Assembly: GCF_000235625.1 (NCBI RefSeq)
Contig: NZ_AGTR01000041.1
Location: forward strand, 1-50,176
DNA: 50,176 nt
Reading direction: 5' to 3'
DNA from: Marinobacter manganoxydans MnI7-9
Lineage (GTDB): Bacteria > Pseudomonadota > Gammaproteobacteria > Pseudomonadales > Oleiphilaceae
Shown here: in pieces, positions 1 through 7,239 of the stretch
How positions within the stretch are numbered: position 1 is the stretch's first letter
Layout: each line of letters begins with the position of its first letter
Notes under the pieces: generated by a model
Told to the model about the DNA's origin: nothing
The model's database searches: none
Seen by the model: the letters and a program-made list of their open reading frames with translations, nothing else
Program-made: the position numbers and the translations under genes

Positions 1-18
1 TGACACATAGGGTTGGAC
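1..18 (+). other. Possible end of an integron attC site (partial)
   Basis: The window opens with twelve bases ending in GGG, followed by GTTGGAC at 12-18, which fits the integron R' consensus GTTRRRY exactly. Its reverse complement, GTCCAAC, differs by one base from the GTCTAAC box at 1152-1158, as expected for the two ends of one cassette. The upstream arm of the site lies outside the window, so the call rests mainly on the cassette-like layout downstream. Confidence 0.35.
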
Positions 19-70
19 ATCAATCATCAGAGTTTTCCCCGCTGAGGGGAGAACGAATGCAGGGAAAATT

Positions 71-427
71 GTGCGTGGTTATTATCCGGAGGTGTCCGGT
101 GAGGGAACCCTCATAATTCGAGGGCCATCGATGGATGAGCGTATATATGAGGCAGCACTGGAAAAGTTCGAAGCAGTGGGAACAAGAGTAGGTGTGGAAA
201 GGATTGAGCGCGGGGATTACCTTCTGGAAAGAGATGCGTTCCGGCTTCATGAAAAGGCCTCTCTCCGAGATGGCGGAACGATAAAAATTGAGGGTTTGGA
301 ATCACTCAACTCAGAGCCCGGCAGTATCGAAGAGAGGCTGCAAGCCCTTGAGGATCTGCGTTCTAAGAATCTGATCACCGAGGATGAGTATAAAAATGCT
401 AGAAGCCAAATTTTGGAGGATATCTAA
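71..427 (+). CDS. Small SHOCT-domain protein, hypothetical
   Basis: A 118-residue protein starting at a GTG, which is the first possible start after an in-frame stop at 8-10. The last 35 residues or so (SIEERLQALEDLRS, then LITEDEYKNARSQIL) match the SHOCT motif, a short C-terminal helical module found on many unrelated bacterial proteins and thought to mediate oligomerisation or nucleic-acid binding. The N-terminal 80 residues are charged, have no signal peptide or membrane segment, and are not recognised. It lies in the same orientation as the next two small genes, in what looks like an integron cassette that it may share with the gene at 551. No clear Shine-Dalgarno sequence is seen, which is common in cassettes. 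The coding call is fairly safe; the function is unknown. Confidence 0.6.
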   Translation: MRGYYPEVSGEGTLIIRGPSMDERIYEAALEKFEAVGTRVGVERIERGDYLLERDAFRLHEKASLRDGGTIKIEGLESLNSEPGSIEERLQALEDLRSKNLITEDEYKNARSQILEDI

Positions 428-550
428 TCATCGCAGGCACAGCGACGCCTATTACATTGCGCCTTCGGCTCCATTTCTTGGGCGCGCATACTGCAAGGGT
501 AAGAAGTTTTGGCGTCAATGTCTGAGCTGGCCCTTTGAAGTAGAGGGACG

Positions 551-1120
551 ATGAAAGAGGGGATTTCTAGGTTTGATGATTTTTGGGCACTCCACGTAAA
601 TGGGTATATTTTTCTACTCTCGGGAAAAGACTTTTCTGAAGCTACCCAGAGCGCCAAGAAAAAGTGCGGAGAGACTCTGTGGGCGCAATTTCTCGTGGCA
701 GTTTCAAGCTATTCAAGACTGGCGGATGTGAAGCGCCATGCCAGCATTGAACGTGACGCCGTTAGAGCCATTCAAAACTTCTTTCAACAGAATCCAAGAT
801 CGATCCCGCAATACGAGTTCGTGGGCAAAGAGGCTGCAACCGTCGCATCCACATTCATCGAGGCTTGCACCAGATGTCCCGCATCCAACGGCTTGTTTAC
901 ATGGGAAGAAATCCAGATCGATGGTAAAAACCAATGGATTCTCCGCGAATATTATTCGCAAGGCCTTGTTGAGCGCTTAAGCAACAAAAAAAGATTAGCG
1001 AAGACGGTGTCTATCACTCCATCAAAGATTGAAGAGCTGACCGGTAACTCAACTGATTTCAAAATCCGCGTAGCTGGGGATTGGCTCCGGATATGTCACG
1101 AAGGGGTTCGTGCTCCATGA
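551..1120 (+). CDS. Hypothetical protein, probable cassette gene
   Basis: A 189-residue soluble protein not assigned to a family. It opens MKEGISRFDDFWALHVNGYIF, has no signal peptide or membrane helix, and contains a central pair of cysteines in TRCPASNGLFTW (about residues 112-123). An upstream GTAGAGGGACG could serve as a weak ribosome site. It ends about 30 bases before a GTCTAAC box (1152-1158) that looks like the first arm of an integron attC site, the position usual for a cassette gene. The 123-base gap to the SHOCT gene contains no recognisable attC box, so the two genes may share one cassette. Base use is closer to the neighbouring cassette gene than to the core genome. Confidence 0.6.
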   Translation: MKEGISRFDDFWALHVNGYIFLLSGKDFSEATQSAKKKCGETLWAQFLVAVSSYSRLADVKRHASIERDAVRAIQNFFQQNPRSIPQYEFVGKEAATVASTFIEACTRCPASNGLFTWEEIQIDGKNQWILREYYSQGLVERLSNKKRLAKTVSITPSKIEELTGNSTDFKIRVAGDWLRICHEGVRAP

Positions 1121-1259
1121 GTAGACGCGTCAGTCGAGAGGATCAGAAGAGGTCTAACCAAGCCAGGAACCGGATGTCAAAACCTCCGCTTCGCTGCGGC
1201 TTCGTCACCGGTGATGGCGGGCGCGGCGATTTTCAACCTAGTTGTCCAAATGACCGCTT

Positions 1260-2246
1260 TTAAGCGGCCAGTTTATTGCGCTCAACTTCCTGCAATTTGC
1301 CAGGGTTGAGCGATACCGGTCCGGTCACTTCCCAGTTTCGGGTGGGGCCAGACCAGCGCCGCGGATTCCGGCGCTTTGCTCTTTCATAAACCATTTTCCG
1401 GTGTGCCAGGTGCTCATGATCAACACCACGGTGGCGATCCGCCGGTGTCACGAACCGGATACCGCTGTGCAGGTGCTGTTCGTTGTAGGCGTACTCGAAC
1501 GCCAGCATCCAGTCACGCACAGCCGTGAGCGATTTAAAGCCTTTTGACGGCCACTCCGGACAGTATTTGACGGTCCGGAACAGCGACTCCGAGTAAGGAT
1601 TATCGTTGCTGACTCTCGGCCGGCTGTGGGACATCAGCATGCCCAGATCGGCCAGCCTGGCTTTGAGCGTGTAAGACGTCATCGGCGCGCCATTGTCGGA
1701 GTGCAGTACCGGCGGATTGTGCCAGCAGCCCTCGCGCAGCAATGCACGCTCAACCAGCTTCTTGGCCAGTTCACCGGATTCTGCTTCATGGATTTCCCAG
1801 GCCACGATCTTGCGGCTATAAATGTCCATGATCAGGTACAGATACCAATGCTGGCCACGCACCGCTGACGGGCAATAGCTGATGTCCCAACTCCACACCT
1901 GGTTCGGGCCTGTCGCGGTAAAGCTGGTTGGCTCCGGCACCTTGCGAGGCGGCTTCATACGCCCTCTGTGGTTCTGTTGCTGATGCTTCTTCAGCACCCG
2001 GTAAAACGACGACTCAGAGGCCAGATAGACGCCTTTGTCAGCCAGCGACGGCACGATCTGCGACGGTGGCGAACTCCGATACTGAGGTTGATTACACGCA
2101 CTCAGAATGGCCAGCTCCTCGGCTTGTGTGAGTTTATGGGGCTGCTCGATCGGCTCTGACTCAGGGCGCTGATCTTCAGCAACCAAACCGTCAACGCCTC
2201 GCCAGCGCTTCAATGTGCGCTCGCTGATATCGATGATCTGGGCCAC
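1260..2246 (-). CDS. IS3-family transposase OrfB, rve integrase core
   Basis: A 328-residue catalytic half of the transposase. It begins with a short helix-turn-helix (ISERTLKRWRG), continues with the IS3 HTH_21-like stretch, then the RNase H-fold core. The DDE residues are visible: D in QVWSWDISY, D in VLHSDNGAPM and E in NPYSESLFRTVKY, with the family's closing YNEQHLHSGIRFVTPADRH. The reading frame stays open upstream past the GTG at 2246 to the slippery site at 2375, so the protein is most likely made as an OrfA-OrfB fusion by -1 frameshifting rather than from its own start. It appears intact and could be active. Confidence 0.9.
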   Translation of the reverse strand: MAQIIDISERTLKRWRGVDGLVAEDQRPESEPIEQPHKLTQAEELAILSACNQPQYRSSPPSQIVPSLADKGVYLASESSFYRVLKKHQQQNHRGRMKPPRKVPEPTSFTATGPNQVWSWDISYCPSAVRGQHWYLYLIMDIYSRKIVAWEIHEAESGELAKKLVERALLREGCWHNPPVLHSDNGAPMTSYTLKARLADLGMLMSHSRPRVSNDNPYSESLFRTVKYCPEWPSKGFKSLTAVRDWMLAFEYAYNEQHLHSGIRFVTPADRHRGVDHEHLAHRKMVYERAKRRNPRRWSGPTRNWEVTGPVSLNPGKLQEVERNKLAA

Positions 2247-2320
2247 CTTGTACCGGGCAGCACCACCGCTAACGGCTTCATCAAACAGCTCCAGAAGCCT
2301 TGCACGTTCGTCCAGTGGCG

Positions 2321-2830
2321 TTAGTTGTCCTCGCCGCTGTCCGGATCCTCGCCGTACAAGGCTTCGAGCTTTTTTGACAGCACCAGCAGCGAGGTGGTCT
2401 CAGCCAGAGCCTTGTCTTTGCGGCGCACTTCCGCTTTCAGTTTTTTGATGGTTTTTCGGGACTCTCGTTTCTCCTTCTGAGCCGCTTTATCCAGGCCTTC
2501 CTGCATGCCAGCGCCCTGGAGGCAGGCTTCTTTCCAGCGCTGTACCTGTTCTGGATACAAGCCTTTCTCGCGGCAATAAGCGCTGAGTTCAGCTTCAGAC
2601 ATAGAGGCCGTTTCCACTACAACGGCCAGCTTGGCTTCGGGGGACCAGTCTTCCCCGGTATTACGATTACCTGGCACGGGCATTCCTTGTTGTCGACACT
2701 GTTTCAACCAACTATACAGAGTCACATCGGATATGCCTTCCTCCACCGACACTGACAAGACACTGCGGTTCTGCGGTGGCAACAGCTTCTTCAGCACGGC
2801 AGCTTTTCGTTCTTCGGAATAACGTGGCAT
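2321..2830 (-). CDS. IS3-family transposase OrfA, HTH protein
   Basis: The DNA-binding half of the IS3 transposase, 169 residues from the ATG at 2830; an ATG at 2842 is also possible, but GGGAG sits about six bases before the 2830 start. It has an N-terminal helix-turn-helix (SVEEGISDVTLYSWLKQ), a second HTH-like repeat near EAELSAYCREKGLYPEQVQRWK, and a charged C-terminal coiled coil (KKLKAEVRRKDKALAETTSLL) like the leucine zipper used for multimerisation. The frame ends soon after the A6G slippery heptamer. OrfA alone usually acts as a repressor of transposition. Confidence 0.88.
   Translation of the reverse strand: MPRYSEERKAAVLKKLLPPQNRSVLSVSVEEGISDVTLYSWLKQCRQQGMPVPGNRNTGEDWSPEAKLAVVVETASMSEAELSAYCREKGLYPEQVQRWKEACLQGAGMQEGLDKAAQKEKRESRKTIKKLKAEVRRKDKALAETTSLLVLSKKLEALYGEDPDSGEDN
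2369..2375 (-). other. Programmed -1 frameshift heptamer (A AAA AAG)
   Basis: On the minus strand the OrfA codons read tcA AAA AAG, the classic heptamer in the correct X XXY YYZ phase. A -1 slip puts the ribosome exactly into the OrfB frame, which is open from here to its stop at 1260, giving an OrfAB fusion. This is how IS3-family transposases are produced. Confidence 0.8.
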
Positions 2831-2919
2831 GAATGCTCCCATGCCGCCCCTGAATTATTAATTCAGGCTAAATCGCCAACTGGACAACTAGGCTGACAGA
2901 GGGGGGGCGTTAGGACGAT

Positions 2920-3333
2920 ATGGATTTTTTCTCACTAGTAGTCGGATTTTTAGTTGGCACTGCTACTGGCGCAGCCGGCAACTACATGGCTGATCGATTC
3001 ACTGACTCGCGTCGCGAGAAAAAGCAGGTCAAGGAGAACGAAAGATTGTGGCGGGAGGTAGAGACCCGGTTTCCTGATCTCATCGAAGAGATGAAAGAGG
3101 ATTTCTCCAACCCTGAGCACCGAGACACTCGGGCTTTTTTCGTCAAATCCAGCAAGACTTCGATTGGTTTCCTCACAGAGCCTTGTTTTCAATACCACAC
3201 GGATAAGCTTCCGAATTTGCAGCCAGCAGTATTGTTTCTCGAAAGAGAGGGTTTCATTTCGGATATAACGCCCGGCAACTGTCCTATGTATCGAATGCAC
3301 GAACACTTTGTCGATCATCTGATTAAGTCCTAA
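2920..3333 (+). CDS. Small membrane-anchored protein, integron cassette gene
   Basis: A 137-residue protein with one hydrophobic segment at about residues 3-21 (FFSLVVGFLVGTATGAAGN), a charged linker, and a soluble C-terminal domain ending PGNCPMYRMHEHFVDHLI. This C-terminal pattern (a helical KLPNLQPAVLFLEREGF stretch followed by TPGN.P.YRM) recalls uncharacterised proteins seen in cassette arrays, from memory only. The start codon is five bases after a GTTAGGA box (2909-2915) and the stop TAA lies within TCCTAAC (3328-3334), the exact reverse complement of that box. That is the layout of a single-gene integron cassette. No function can be given. Confidence 0.65.
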   Translation: MDFFSLVVGFLVGTATGAAGNYMADRFTDSRREKKQVKENERLWREVETRFPDLIEEMKEDFSNPEHRDTRAFFVKSSKTSIGFLTEPCFQYHTDKLPNLQPAVLFLEREGFISDITPGNCPMYRMHEHFVDHLIKS

Positions 3334-3410
3334 CAAATTGTTCCACTACATCCAGGGCCTAGCGGCCGTCTACCGGACGCCCTAGTCGGGCGCGGCTTTA
3401 GCAGTTCGGT
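3328..3410 (+). other. attC recombination site of an integron cassette
   Basis: Begins TCCTAACAAATTGTTCCA, very like the start of known attC sites, where TAACAA is followed by a GTTC-type arm. It continues with a GC-rich imperfect hairpin (CTAGCGG against CCG and CTAG), then GGGCGCGGCTTTAGCA and ends GTTCGGT (3404-3410), one base off GTTRRRY. Length is 83 bp. The first box is the exact reverse complement of the GTTAGGA box that opens the same cassette. No further cassette follows; the next gene is on the opposite strand, so this may be the distal end of the array. Confidence 0.6.
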
Positions 3411-3480
3411 TTTTTCGAATTCAGGAGTTATCTTGGAGAAAAGCTACGCTGTGCTCCTGAGAGGGTGCTTTCGGAAGCAA

Positions 3481-4413
3481 TCAGAACTGACCTGGATTAA
3501 TCTTACTTGTCTGCAGATTGCCTCCCTGTACCTGATACAGAGTGACCGTGTAACCTCTGACTTGCTGTCCTTCGATGAAGAATCGGAAAGCAGTGTCGGC
3601 TTTGCTGTAGGTCGTTTCAGGTCCAAATAGGTGGGGCATTCCATACCATTTTTGGCCGGCAGCATACTTCAGTTCAAATGTTCCAAGAGGGACCTCGACC
3701 TCTACCGTCGTCCCGCCTCGCACGAAAATATCCATCACGTTTTCCCCTGAACTCATATCCTCAAGCCGAACAAGATAGTTCGCTCCGGAGCTGGTTTTGA
3801 TCTGCAGAGGGGCCTCCCCCAATTGCCCGGTGTACCTTTCCATAGCACCAGTCTGTGGCAGCGGCATAACAGGCTCATTGAACTCGGGATATGAATTGCT
3901 GCTGTTAGTGTTCGAACTATTTTGATAAGGCGTTGTGGTGCTGCTTCCGGTTTGCTGTGTCGACTCTTCATAAGATCTGTCGGTGCCGGGCGAGTTGTCA
4001 TTCGAAACAAGGATGAAAAAAACACCCACAGCGAGCGGAGCAATTATGAAAGGGGCCAGCGCCGATCCGAGCCGGCGAGTCAGGGACTGCTTTTGGGCTT
4101 TGATTGCACGATCGCGGAGTTTATTCTCCAGTGTCAGGCTGGCAGAGGATGGCGATTCGGCATGGTTGTTGAAATCTCCATTGCCGGAATCCCGCCAATT
4201 GTCTCCGCTACTTAGTCTGAGCTTCGCCCGGAGTTTGCCAATGTCTGACAGGGTAGAGTGCACCTGATCATAGGTTTTGCGCCTTCCTTCATTGAGCAAA
4301 GCTTCTGTCACATCGGCTTTAAGCTTTGTTTCCCCGATCGATTTTAGCGCTTTCTGGATTTCATCTGATGATGCTGTTGGCTTGATTCCGAGTCGACGAT
4401 AGAGATCACGCAT
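3481..4413 (-). CDS. Degenerate J-domain protein with one membrane helix
   Basis: A 310-residue protein in four parts. Residues 1-55 resemble a DnaJ J domain (LYRRLGIKPTASSDEIQKAL, then GRRKTYDQVHSTL) but lack the HPD tripeptide needed to stimulate Hsp70. A charged linker leads to one transmembrane helix at about 116-137 (LAPFIIAPLAVGVFFILV). A Ser/Thr/Asn-rich spacer follows, then a C-terminal beta-rich domain (YLVRLEDMSSGENVMDIFVRGG, later LFGPETTYSKADTAF), probably outside the cytoplasmic membrane. Its start overlaps the stop of the upstream J-domain gene by eight bases, so the two are almost surely co-transcribed and translationally coupled. The function is unknown; acting as an adaptor for its partner is only inference. 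Confidence 0.75.
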   Translation of the reverse strand: MRDLYRRLGIKPTASSDEIQKALKSIGETKLKADVTEALLNEGRRKTYDQVHSTLSDIGKLRAKLRLSSGDNWRDSGNGDFNNHAESPSSASLTLENKLRDRAIKAQKQSLTRRLGSALAPFIIAPLAVGVFFILVSNDNSPGTDRSYEESTQQTGSSTTTPYQNSSNTNSSNSYPEFNEPVMPLPQTGAMERYTGQLGEAPLQIKTSSGANYLVRLEDMSSGENVMDIFVRGGTTVEVEVPLGTFELKYAAGQKWYGMPHLFGPETTYSKADTAFRFFIEGQQVRGYTVTLYQVQGGNLQTSKINPGQF

Positions 4414-5128
4414 ACTTCACCAAATACTCATACGCTTCGCGAATGCGAACAAAAGTTTGAGATGCAGCAGCGACAGATTCTTCACCAAGTGCGGTGAATC
4501 GGTCAGGGTGATGTATTTGCGCGAGTCTCCGATAGGATTGTTTTATGGCTTCTTTGCTAGCACCAGGCTCAAGCCCGAGCGTCGCATAGGCTGCAATTGC
4601 CTTACTGGGGTGGTCGGCTTTATCACTGGTGGAATGGTCCGACCTTCGATTGCCATTGTCGCGTTCACGCCAATACTCAGCTGAGCTTACATCGGATGGA
4701 AAGGGAATTGCCCGGCCAGTCACATTGATGAATATCTCATTCAAGCTACTATTGCTCACTCCAAGCAAATCGGCAAGGAACCGTAAAATGTGGTTTTCGC
4801 TGGGTAGCAATCGTCCATCCGCTATGGCCATACCAATAGCCATTTCCAGAAACCGGAGGGCTTTCTCATCAACAAAGTCTGAGGCAACGATTTCGCATGC
4901 AAGCTGTAATGCTTCGATGTCACGTTTCTGGGCAAGACGGATGATGGGCTGGACCGAGATGCCATGTTTGGATGCTGCAGAGATCTCAGATAGTTGTTTG
5001 GCTTCTTGTGTATCAATATGCCCGTCACTGGATGCAATCCAGGCAAGTACCAATAGAATTGATGTGCCGAGTTGATTCTTGCTGTTAAGAATCAGTTGTT
5101 CGAAATCCGTAAAAGCGTGATCCGTCAC
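4406..5128 (-). CDS. TerB-like plus J-domain co-chaperone (DjlA-like, soluble)
   Basis: A 240-residue protein. Residues about 20-145 form a TerB-like helical domain with the acidic metal-binding style motifs ASSDGHID and IADGRLLPSE. The last 65 residues are a J domain (YATLGLEPGASKEAIKQSYR) with the key HPD at 207-209 (QIHHPDRF), so it should activate a DnaK-type Hsp70. The order TerB then J matches DjlA, but the N-terminal membrane helix of DjlA is missing. It heads a two-gene operon; the downstream partner overlaps by eight bases, carries a degenerate J domain and is membrane-anchored. No obvious substrate or pathway is shown by the neighbours. Confidence 0.8.
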   Translation of the reverse strand: MTDHAFTDFEQLILNSKNQLGTSILLVLAWIASSDGHIDTQEAKQLSEISAASKHGISVQPIIRLAQKRDIEALQLACEIVASDFVDEKALRFLEMAIGMAIADGRLLPSENHILRFLADLLGVSNSSLNEIFINVTGRAIPFPSDVSSAEYWRERDNGNRRSDHSTSDKADHPSKAIAAYATLGLEPGASKEAIKQSYRRLAQIHHPDRFTALGEESVAAASQTFVRIREAYEYLVKYA

Positions 5129-5784
5129 AAGTCGTCCCTTTTGCCCTTAAAGAAAACTACTGCCATTCGTTTGTCGCGGCCTTTTCGAGTATGGCACGTA
5201 TCGCTAATTTTTCGACTGGAGACAATTTCAAAAGGTGCTTTGGCGGTAGGGTTGATTGGCGGTAGGGTTGACCGGGAATGGTAATGTTTGCCTGTCTAGC
5301 GCTGCCCGATCCATTCCCCATCAACATTGATGATTTTGCGAGGAAATTCTGCTTTGTGTTTTTTGTTTTGTTTCTGGCAGTCTGTTGAAGCGTTCCCGAT
5401 CGCGTACTCTCTTGAGGTCCGATTAGATTTCTAGGGCTACGCACCACTATCAGTGGACTTACTCGGATACACATTAAACGCCCGATTCCAAAACGGAGGC
5501 CATTGCATAGGCCTTGACCGCCTTGCCCGAATGTTCGCTTTGCGACCTTTACGAACGATTTTAGGCTTTAGGAAAATTTTCCCCATGCCGAGTTCGAACA
5601 GCAACCACCCAAGATATGTTTGGCAACCCCCAGCCGTCCTACGATATTTAGCGCGATTCCAGAATCTTGAAGCGTTACAATGAGGACAAAATTACCCGAA
5701 AAATAGCAAAAAGTGTCACTTTTACAATTCCACGTGAAAACAGACGCTTAAGCAAAAGTTACATGTTACTATAGGACTAAAATC
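5129..5784. other. Gap of 656 bases, no gene supported
   Basis: A relatively AT-rich gap between the J-domain operon (minus) and argH (plus). It must contain both divergent promoters, but no convincing -35/-10 pair was identified; TACTAT about 20 bases before argH is a candidate -10. It holds a perfect tandem 16-bp duplication (5240-5271). The open frames in it lack ribosome sites and family features. No tRNA, attachment site or transposon end was recognised. Confidence 0.5.
5240..5271. repeat. Perfect tandem duplication of a 16-bp unit
   Basis: The unit TTGGCGGTAGGGTTGA occurs twice back to back (5240-5255 and 5256-5271) with no mismatch. It lies in the gap between the J-domain operon and argH. 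Two copies could be a slippage product or a pair of protein binding sites; nothing else in the sequence decides. Confidence 0.8.
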
Positions 5785-7194
5785 ATGACGGATCAGAAAA
5801 AGTCTGACCAGACCACAAGCTCTGAAAAACCCTGGGGCGGGCGCTTCAGTGAACCCACCGATGCCTTTGTTGAAAAATTTACTGCATCTGTGGGATTTGA
5901 CCAGCGCCTGTACCATCACGACATCACCGGTTCCATTGCCCATGCCACCATGCTGGCCGAGGTTGGCGTGCTTACCGCCGACGAGCGGGACCAGATCATT
6001 GAGGGCCTGAAAGGCGTCAAGGCAGACATCGAGGCCGGCAACTTCCAGTGGTCGGTCAGCCTTGAAGACGTGCACATGAACATTGAAGCACGCCTCACCG
6101 ACCGTATCGGTATTACGGGCAAGAAGCTGCACACCGGCCGAAGCCGCAACGATCAGGTAGCCACCGATATCCGTCTGTACCTGCGGGACGAGATCGACGT
6201 GATTGCCGAGGAACTGAATCGCCTGAAATCTGGCCTGCTGGATCTCGCCGAGCGCGAGGCGGACACCATCATGCCCGGCTTCACCCATCTGCAGACTGCC
6301 CAGCCGGTGACCTTCGGGCACCACTTGCTGGCCTGGTACGAGATGCTGGTTCGGGATGCCGAGCGTCTGCAGGATTGCCGCAAGCGGGTGAACGTAATGC
6401 CCCTGGGCGCAGCGGCCCTGGCAGGCACTACCTATCCCATTGATCGGGCAATGACCGCCCGACTGCTGGGCTTCGACCGGCCCACCGAGAACAGCCTGGA
6501 CTCTGTCAGCGACCGGGATTTTGCCATCGAGTTCTGCAGCTTTGCGGCACTGCTGATGACGCATCTTTCCAGATTCAGCGAGGAGCTTGTGCTATGGACC
6601 TCCGCCCAGTTCGACTTCATTGATCTGCCGGACCGGTTCTGCACCGGCTCGTCCATCATGCCCCAGAAAAAGAACCCCGACGTGCCGGAACTGGTCCGGG
6701 GCAAGACCGGTCGTGTCAATGGCCACCTGATCAGCCTGCTGACCCTGATGAAAAGCCAGCCGCTGGCCTACAACAAGGACAACCAGGAAGACAAGGAACC
6801 ACTGTTCGACACGGTCGATACCATCAAGGGCTGCCTGAAAGCCTACGCCGACATGATTCCGGCCATTCGCTCCAAGGCCGATAACATGAGAGTGGCAGCC
6901 AAGCGCGGTTTCTCGACCGCTACCGATCTGGCGGATTACCTGGTCAAGAAAGGCGTGCCTTTCCGGGACGCCCACGAGATCGTGGGCAAGTCCGTGGCGT
7001 TCGGTGTGGCTGAAGGTCGTGACCTGTCTGATATGACCCTCGAAGAGCTGCAGCAGTTCTCCGATCATATCGGCCCCGATGTTTTCGATGTGCTGACCCT
7101 GGAAGGTTCGGTCCAGGCCCGTGATCATCTCGGTGGCACAGCGCCGGATCAGGTGCGTGCGGCGGTCGGTCGGGCCCGCAACCAGCTGGGTTGA
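5785..7194 (+). CDS. argH: Argininosuccinate lyase
   Basis: Cytoplasmic enzyme that splits argininosuccinate into arginine and fumarate, the last step of arginine synthesis. At 469 residues it has the usual length. Signatures of the fumarase/aspartase superfamily are present: HTGRSRND (H116), [10 protein letters not shown] (T171 region) and the mobile loop [15 protein letters not shown] (about 288-302) with the catalytic serine. The ATG at 5785 is preceded by AGGA about seven bases upstream. It is monocistronic, with convergent coding only 27 bases downstream. In Pseudomonas argH also lies in the same chromosomal neighbourhood as cyaA and lysA, which fits the assignment. Confidence 0.97.
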   Translation: MTDQKKSDQTTSSEKPWGGRFSEPTDAFVEKFTASVGFDQRLYHHDITGSIAHATMLAEVGVLTADERDQIIEGLKGVKADIEAGNFQWSVSLEDVHMNIEARLTDRIGITGKKLHTGRSRNDQVATDIRLYLRDEIDVIAEELNRLKSGLLDLAEREADTIMPGFTHLQTAQPVTFGHHLLAWYEMLVRDAERLQDCRKRVNVMPLGAAALAGTTYPIDRAMTARLLGFDRPTENSLDSVSDRDFAIEFCSFAALLMTHLSRFSEELVLWTSAQFDFIDLPDRFCTGSSIMPQKKNPDVPELVRGKTGRVNGHLISLLTLMKSQPLAYNKDNQEDKEPLFDTVDTIKGCLKAYADMIPAIRSKADNMRVAAKRGFSTATDLADYLVKKGVPFRDAHEIVGKSVAFGVAEGRDLSDMTLEELQQFSDHIGPDVFDVLTLEGSVQARDHLGGTAPDQVRAAVGRARNQLG

Positions 7195-7210
7195 GCCGGC
7201 GCACTCAGCG

Positions 7211-7239
7211 GGGCGAAACGGTTAACCGCCGATTCGCCC
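7211..7239. terminator. Hairpin between convergent genes, possible terminator
   Basis: GGGCGAA (7211-7217) pairs with TTCGCCC (7233-7239), with a further CGGTTAACCG palindrome inside the loop. It lies between argH and the convergent signalling gene and overlaps the end of the latter. There is no T-run, so it may be a weak or Rho-dependent stop rather than an intrinsic terminator. Confidence 0.3.

Larger units (their letters stand above)
1232..2897 (-). mobile_element. IS3-family insertion sequence, complete
   Basis: About 1.67 kb with two overlapping transposase frames read on the minus strand. The ends are imperfect inverted repeats: TTCAACCTAGTTGTCCA at 1232-1248 and, on the opposite strand, GTCAGCCTAGTTGTCCA at 2897-2881, 15 of 17 bases alike. 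The two frames, the slippery A6G heptamer between them and the DDE motif are all standard IS3 features. No short target duplication was found, so the exact outer bases are uncertain by a few positions, or the duplication has been lost. The element sits inside an attC-like site. Confidence 0.88.
1152..2915 (+). other. attC-like integron site split by an IS3 element
   Basis: The left part (1152-1231) begins with GTCTAAC, a perfect RYYYAAC box, followed by a GC-rich imperfect inverted region including the hairpin CCGCTTCGCTGCGG and the segment GGCGCGGCGATTT. The right part (2898-2915) ends GCGTTAGGA, one base off GTTRRRY, five bases before the next gene's start codon. Removing the IS leaves about 98 bp, within the usual attC size range. 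The arrangement (stop codon, attC, short leader, next start) is what a cassette junction looks like. The inner L boxes are not clearly complementary, so folding of the bottom strand needs to be computed. Confidence 0.5.

Noticed and set aside
428-550. attC site between the genes at 71 and 551
   Set aside because: GC-rich hairpin potential exists, but no RYYYAAC or GTTRRRY box was found.
5157-5474. 105-codon minus-strand frame in the gap before argH
   Set aside because: No ribosome site, atypical composition, and it spans the tandem duplication; not enough to call a gene.
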